Below, in pieces: positions 5,586 through 8,731 of a DNA stretch of 8,731 bases; the stretch's first letter is position 1, and each line of letters starts with the position of its first letter. The stretch covers positions 1 to 8,731 of the forward strand of contig JAEUHU010000115.1 of assembly GCA_016793305.1 (NCBI GenBank). Reading direction: 5' to 3'. A program made the translations under genes and the position numbers. The DNA comes from Planctomycetota bacterium. Lineage in GTDB: Bacteria; Planctomycetota; UBA1135; UBA2386. The notes beneath the pieces are model-generated. The model had not been told where the DNA came from, searched no databases, and was given only the letters and a program-made list of their open reading frames with translations.

Positions 5586-6791
5586 TCAGCCCTGCAGACG
5601 CCGGGCGCGGTAGCGACAAGCCTTCTGGATCTGGTGAACGGCTCGCGCATCGAAGGGCAGCTCGTCGAGGTGGTCGATCCACGCCGGCGCTGTCGCCAGC
5701 AGTTGGTCGAGCACTCGTTCGGTGGCCTTCTCCGGCACTCCGCAGGCCTTGCCGAGGGTGAGGAAGTCGCGGCGGCCGATGTCCTCGCGGTCCTTGCCCC
5801 CGATCGACAGCGCCAGCGTGGAATCGCCGTACGGCAGCGTGCTGGGGAGGTCGTAGGCCGGAGTCACCATCCACTCGCCCTTCTGCTGCACGATCGAGAA
5901 GTTCTTGGCGTGGGCGTCGCCGTTGCCGGTCAGGTAGGCGAACGCGAACTGCCGCAGCAAGGTGCGTGCGGCCACGACGGGGGCCATGGTCCACTGCGCG
6001 AGGCCCGAGATCACCTCTTCGGTGGTGAGCAGATACTTGTCCGCTGGATACCGGCCGAGCACCTGGCAGGCGTCTTCCTGTGGGAGCAGGCGCTGCGGCG
6101 TGGCGCGCTTCGCCGGGGTGCGATCGAAGCGGCGTACCAACAACCCCGGCTTCCCGTGCTTGTCGTGCACGAGGGTCGTGTCGGCCGTCTCGAGGCCCGA
6201 TGCGCGCGCTGCGCGGACGAAGAACGCTTCGTTGGCGACGAGGTGGGGAACCTCGGGCGGGTCGAGCTTCAGGATGCAGTCGGCGTCACGGAACGCGACC
6301 GGCAATGAGATCATGCGGCCGCTGACCTTGTCCTGGACCCCTGGCAGGGCGGTTCGATCCCGCAGTTCCGGGCCCAGCACACTGGCGAACAGCTCGTCGA
6401 ACGCGATCTCGCCCGGCTCCGTGGGAACGACCTCGACGGGTCCGGTCGGCAGCTCTGCGTCGGACGGCAGGAGGCGCACGTCCCCGATCGTGTCGCCACC
6501 CACGGCCAGCAGCAGCGTCAGCTCGTCGTCCACCGAGGTCTTGGTCGCGCTGCGGATCGCAGACAAGCGCCGCCCTTCGGGCAGCAGCCCGCTGAAGAAG
6601 GGCGGCAGCGCGCCGGCGGTTCTCGGCGTGTGGACGACGTGCCGCGGCAAGCTCGTCGCGATGTCGGGCCCGTCGTAATCCGGCAGGTACTCGAACAGCA
6701 CACCGTGTGGACTCCGGCGCAGGCGCGCGGCGCGGCGATCGCCCTTCCAGACCGTGGCTTCTTCCACACGCCGCAGATCGGGTCGTGTCAT
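5586..6791 (-). CDS. hipA: HipA-family serine/threonine kinase toxin
   Basis: The product is 401 residues, slightly shorter than E. coli HipA (about 440). HipA toxins phosphorylate aminoacyl-tRNA synthetases or related targets and arrest growth; HipB binds and silences them. An N-terminal subdomain at about residues 11-108 (VWKGDRRA, FFSGLLPEG at 65-73, LLLAVGGDTIGDVRLLP at 93-109) matches the HipA N-terminal region. Kinase marks follow: LPGVQDKVS at 149-157 (glycine-rich loop), LLVRRFDRT at 217-225, EDACQVLG at 239-246, the catalytic GNGDAHAKNFS at 289-299 with Asp292 and Asn297, and TPAYDL at 310-315 with metal-binding Asp314. The position that carries the inhibitory autophosphorylated serine in E. 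coli appears to be Ala148 (TALPG). The ATG start overlaps the hipB stop as ATGA, so the pair is co-translated. It converges on the MNIO cassette with a gap of about 100 bases. Confidence 0.95.
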   Translation of the reverse strand: MTRPDLRRVEEATVWKGDRRAARLRRSPHGVLFEYLPDYDGPDIATSLPRHVVHTPRTAGALPPFFSGLLPEGRRLSAIRSATKTSVDDELTLLLAVGGDTIGDVRLLPSDAELPTGPVEVVPTEPGEIAFDELFASVLGPELRDRTALPGVQDKVSGRMISLPVAFRDADCILKLDPPEVPHLVANEAFFVRAARASGLETADTTLVHDKHGKPGLLVRRFDRTPAKRATPQRLLPQEDACQVLGRYPADKYLLTTEEVISGLAQWTMAPVVAARTLLRQFAFAYLTGNGDAHAKNFSIVQQKGEWMVTPAYDLPSTLPYGDSTLALSIGGKDREDIGRRDFLTLGKACGVPEKATERVLDQLLATAPAWIDHLDELPFDARAVHQIQKACRYRARRLQG

Positions 6792-7048
6792 GCCTGGTCC
6801 AGCAGTCGGGGATCGACTTCGTGGTTGCGACCGAGCTCGACGCGCAGGCGTAGGCCCAGCACCCGCAGCACGTCGGCGAGTTTGTCGAGTCGCAGCGTGC
6901 CCTTGCCAGCCTCGACGGTGTGCACGAATCGCGTCGAGCAGCCAGCGAGCTCTGCGACGTCTACCTGGTTCAGGCCCAGTGCTTCGCGGCGCTGGCGCAA
7001 GGCTCTGGCCATGGTGCCAACGAAGGAATCGGATGATCGATCGTGCAT
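6788..7048 (-). CDS. hipB: HipB-family XRE antitoxin and autorepressor
   Basis: The product is 86 residues with one Xre/Cro helix-turn-helix domain at about residues 13-70. It starts MARALRQRREALGLNQVDVA, and the recognition part is ELAGCSTRFVHTVEAGKGTL (34-53). It is the antitoxin of the overlapping hipA and is expected to repress its own operon. The given start at 7048 lies inside a palindromic operator copy, so the first codons (MHDR) come from operator sequence. Met13 at 7012 begins right at the conserved HTH helix and is a plausible alternative start. Neither has a clear Shine-Dalgarno. The repeated palindromes upstream are the expected binding sites of this protein. Confidence 0.92.
   Translation of the reverse strand: MHDRSSDSFVGTMARALRQRREALGLNQVDVAELAGCSTRFVHTVEAGKGTLRLDKLADVLRVLGLRLRVELGRNHEVDPRLLDQA
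7033..7048. promoter_or_regulatory. Putative HipB operator O1, overlapping the hipB start codon
   Basis: ATGATCGATCGTGCAT matches the perfect palindrome at 7155-7170 at 14 of 16 bases. It covers the annotated hipB start, so bound HipB could block both transcription elongation and translation initiation. Its centre is 61 bp from that of O2. Confidence 0.6.
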
Positions 7049-7093
7049 GAGAAGCTAGGATCGGTCGCTGGGGCTGGCCTGGGCAAGCGGATT

Positions 7094-7109
7094 ATGCACG
7101 ATCGAGCGG
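7094..7109. promoter_or_regulatory. Putative HipB operator O2, next to a possible -10 box
   Basis: ATGCACGATCGAGCGG matches the perfect palindrome at 13 of 16 bases, with one intact half. On the minus strand the intact half adjoins CATAAT (7096-7091), which is a fair -10 hexamer for hipBA about 42 bases before the annotated start. No good -35 was found at normal spacing. Confidence 0.55.
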
Positions 7110-7154
7110 ATCGAGGTGGTGGAACTCCGGTGGGGCGCTCGCGCAGGCCACAGT

Positions 7155-7170
7155 ATGCACGATCGTGCAT
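7155..7170. promoter_or_regulatory. Putative HipB operator O3, perfect 16-bp palindrome
   Basis: ATGCACGATCGTGCAT is its own reverse complement. It is the best copy of the three sites upstream of hipB, and its centre lies exactly 61 bp from O2. It differs from the E. coli HipB operator (TATCC-N8-GGATA), as expected for a different HTH specificity. The remaining sequence to the next gene, 7171-7263, shows no gene or clear signal. Confidence 0.7.
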
Positions 7171-7263
7171 CGCACCCCGGCACGCCCCCCGATGCCAAAA
7201 TCCTCGGTCGACCAGTACTCCGCGAAGCCGTGCAGTTCGCGGGCACCAGATCCCGGCGGTCGC

Positions 7264-7905
7264 CTACTCGCGACGCAGGTTGCGCTGCATCCACTCGGCG
7301 AGCGAATCGGCCGGCTGGTTGCCGACCACGCGTTGCTCCAGCTTCGCGAGCGCCTTCCGGAAGCCTCGCGTCACCATCGGGCTGTCGATCGGCGCGTCGG
7401 GGCGCATGCCGAGCTTCTGCATCATCGCGCGTACCCAGGGTCGCGCGAACGTCGCCATGGTCGGACTGTCGAACGACACGAACGCCGACACCTCGGTGTC
7501 CTTCGGGAGCGTGTCGAGGAACTGCAGCACGCGGTCGTTCTCGTCGCCGAGCACGTGCAGCTCGGCGGCGCGCACGGCGAAGCGGGCCGCGGACTGCTCG
7601 AGCGCGGGCGGTGCCCCGGGATCGTGGTGCGGCAGCGACTTCGCCAGGATCGCCAGCACGCGAGGTTCGCGATCGGGAGACGACCACTTCGTCAGCGTGG
7701 TGAGCGGCATGCCGGCGGCGGCGAGCGCCTGGCCGGCCTCGATCAGGCTCTGCGGGAAGTGGGCGACCAGCACCACCGTGCGGCCGGCCGCCAGGTCGGC
7801 CTGGACCGTGCGCACGAGGCCCGCGACGCGGTTCGCCTCGTCGAGCCAGACGGACACCGGCAGGTCGCGACGACGCTTGCCGAACAACCAGGAGAGCAGC
7901 CCCAT
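7264..7905 (-). CDS. Stand-alone SecA NBD2-like protein, probably not an ATPase
   Basis: The product is 213 residues. Several blocks line up in order with the second nucleotide-binding domain of the SecA translocase motor. GRTVVLVAHFPQSL at 41-54 corresponds to the SecA PVLVGT-SIE block. ELHVLGDENDRVLQFLDTL at 115-133 corresponds to the GLxIIGTERHESRRIDNQL block. SAFVSFDSPTM at 140-150 corresponds to the FYLSLEDDLM strand. KLGMRPDAPIDSPMVTRGF at 164-182, then KALAKLEQRV, correspond to KLGM...PI...MVTR...AQKKVE. The GRSGRQGDPG arginine-finger segment is absent, as are NBD1 and the cross-linking domain, so ATP hydrolysis is unlikely. Even the first residues, MGLLSWLFGK, recall a SecA N-terminus. 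I chose ATG 7905 over 7998 because the longer form overlaps ychF and adds low-quality sequence. It follows ychF by 61 bases on the same strand. Its role is unknown. The SecA relation is my alignment by eye from memory. Confidence 0.7.
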   Translation of the reverse strand: MGLLSWLFGKRRRDLPVSVWLDEANRVAGLVRTVQADLAAGRTVVLVAHFPQSLIEAGQALAAAGMPLTTLTKWSSPDREPRVLAILAKSLPHHDPGAPPALEQSAARFAVRAAELHVLGDENDRVLQFLDTLPKDTEVSAFVSFDSPTMATFARPWVRAMMQKLGMRPDAPIDSPMVTRGFRKALAKLEQRVVGNQPADSLAEWMQRNLRRE

Positions 7906-7966
7906 GGCGTCGTTGAACCGTCCGGCTGTCGCGTTGGCAAGCGGCCGGCGGACGGCCGCTGCGAAC

Positions 7967-8731
7967 TCAGGCGCCGTGCACGATGTCGAGCACGTCACCG
8001 TCCTGGACGACGTAGTCCTTGCCCTTCTCGAAGAACACGCCCTTGTCGCGCGCGCCGGCGATGCCGTTGCAGGCGACGTAGTCGGCGTAGCCGACCACCT
8101 TGGCGCGGATGAAGAACTTCTCGAAGTCGCTGTGGATCACGCCCGCCGCCTTCGGCGCGAGGTCGCCGGCGTGGATCGTCCACGCGCGCACTTCCTTCTC
8201 GCCGGCCGTGAAGTAGGTGCGCAGGCCGAGTAGGTGATACGTGGCGCGGATCAGCGTGCCGACGCCCGACTCGTTCACGCCGAGGTCCTTCAAGAACGCC
8301 TTGGCCTCCTCGGGCTCGAGGTCGATCAGGTCGCTCTCGATCTGCGCGCTGATCACCACCGCCTCGCAGGCCAGGTGGTTCTTGGCGTACTCGCGCACCT
8401 TGGCGACGAATGGGTTCTGGTCGGCAGTGGCGAGGTCGGTGTCCTTGACGTTGCAGGCGAAGATCGTCGGCTTGTCGGTGAGCAGGAACAGGCCCTTGGC
8501 GATCTCGCGCTCCTCGCGGTTCAGCTCGGCCAGGAGCGCCGGCTTGCCGGCGTTCAGCACCGGCTCGAGCTTGGCGAGCACCGGCAGCTCGGCGATCGCT
8601 TCCTTGTCGCCGCGCTTGGCCTGCTTGGTCTGGCGGTCGACGCGCTTCTGCAGGCTCTCGAGGTCGGCCAACACCAGCTCGGTGTTGATCACCTCGATGT
8701 CGCGCACCGGGTCGACCGTGCCGGAGACGTG
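7967..8731 (-). CDS. ychF: Redox-regulated ATPase YchF (Obg-like ATPase 1), C-terminal part
   Basis: Only the last 254 residues lie in the window; the gene continues past base 8731 with the P-loop part missing. The visible start HVSGTVDPVRDIEVINTEL is a YchF signature, followed by the coiled-coil region with LVLADLE and a Lys/Arg-rich stretch. Next comes the nucleotide-specificity segment FACNVKDTDL, in the place of the GTPase NKxD motif; YchF prefers ATP. The C-terminal TGS domain is clear: TYFTAGEKEVRAWTI, then AAGVIHSDFEKFFIRAKVV and GKDYVVQDGDVLDI. YchF is a near-universal ribosome-associated ATPase linked to translation and stress responses. The TGS end DIVHGA is slightly shortened from the usual FRFNV-type end but appears intact. 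A same-strand SecA-like gene follows. Confidence 0.97.
   Translation of the reverse strand, partial: HVSGTVDPVRDIEVINTELVLADLESLQKRVDRQTKQAKRGDKEAIAELPVLAKLEPVLNAGKPALLAELNREEREIAKGLFLLTDKPTIFACNVKDTDLATADQNPFVAKVREYAKNHLACEAVVISAQIESDLIDLEPEEAKAFLKDLGVNESGVGTLIRATYHLLGLRTYFTAGEKEVRAWTIHAGDLAPKAAGVIHSDFEKFFIRAKVVGYADYVACNGIAGARDKGVFFEKGKDYVVQDGDVLDIVHGA

Noticed and set aside
5886..5901. Operator-like CTGCACGATCGAG inside hipA
   Set aside because: It matches only 12 of 16 positions and encodes the conserved FSIVQQ stretch after the HipA catalytic motif. Coding constraint and the common CGATCG word explain it.
7043..8233. Long plus-strand open frame of about 396 codons opposite the SecA-like and ychF genes
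   Set aside because: Its start is in an operator palindrome, its product has no family marks, and the opposite strand holds the secure ychF C-terminus. It is a shadow frame.

Overview
The window is high-GC bacterial chromosome, densely packed, with third codon positions strongly biased to G or C. The likely source is a planctomycete-like or myxobacterial/deltaproteobacterial genome. That rests on the mix of a selenoprotein W, Tat-exported hypothetical proteins, a DUF692 oxidase and an AlgI-type O-acetylation pair. No rRNA or taxon-specific marker is present, so the lineage is an inference.

Layout. (1) 1-1602, minus strand: a membrane-anchored SGNH/GDSL-type protein is translationally coupled (GTGA overlap) to the N-terminal part of an AlgI-type MBOAT acyltransferase that runs off the left edge. 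This is a typical polysaccharide O-acetylation pair. (2) 1702-1947, plus: a short SelW/Rdx selenoprotein whose redox motif is C-x-x-U. The in-frame TGA is followed by a clear bacterial SECIS hairpin with a GGTCT apical loop. Standard gene callers stop at the TGA and lose the gene. (3) 2074-5485, plus: a tightly packed cassette of five reading frames. It holds two paralogous proteins with five cysteines at equivalent places and a shared C-terminal motif CGxGxVPPLCxRFLxFY, a DUF692/MNIO multinuclear iron oxidase, a small partner-like protein, and a 63-residue frame broken by an apparent one-base insertion. (4) 5586-7048, minus: a hipB-hipA toxin-antitoxin pair with an ATGA overlap. Upstream are three copies of an ATGCACGATCGTGCAT-type palindrome whose centres are exactly 61 bp apart. 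(5) 7264-8731, minus: the C-terminal part of ychF, followed by a 213-residue protein that resembles the second nucleotide-binding domain of SecA without its arginine-finger motif.

The most interesting block is 1702-5485. MNIO enzymes are known to remodel cysteines in peptide substrates. Here the enzyme overlaps one of two adjacent exported-looking cysteine proteins, so those proteins, or their C-terminal tails, are good candidate substrates. The thiol/selenol protein just upstream may be part of the same redox theme, but that link is speculative. No tRNA, rRNA, CRISPR array, insertion sequence or convincing intrinsic terminator was seen. No gene-free stretch exceeds 300 bases.
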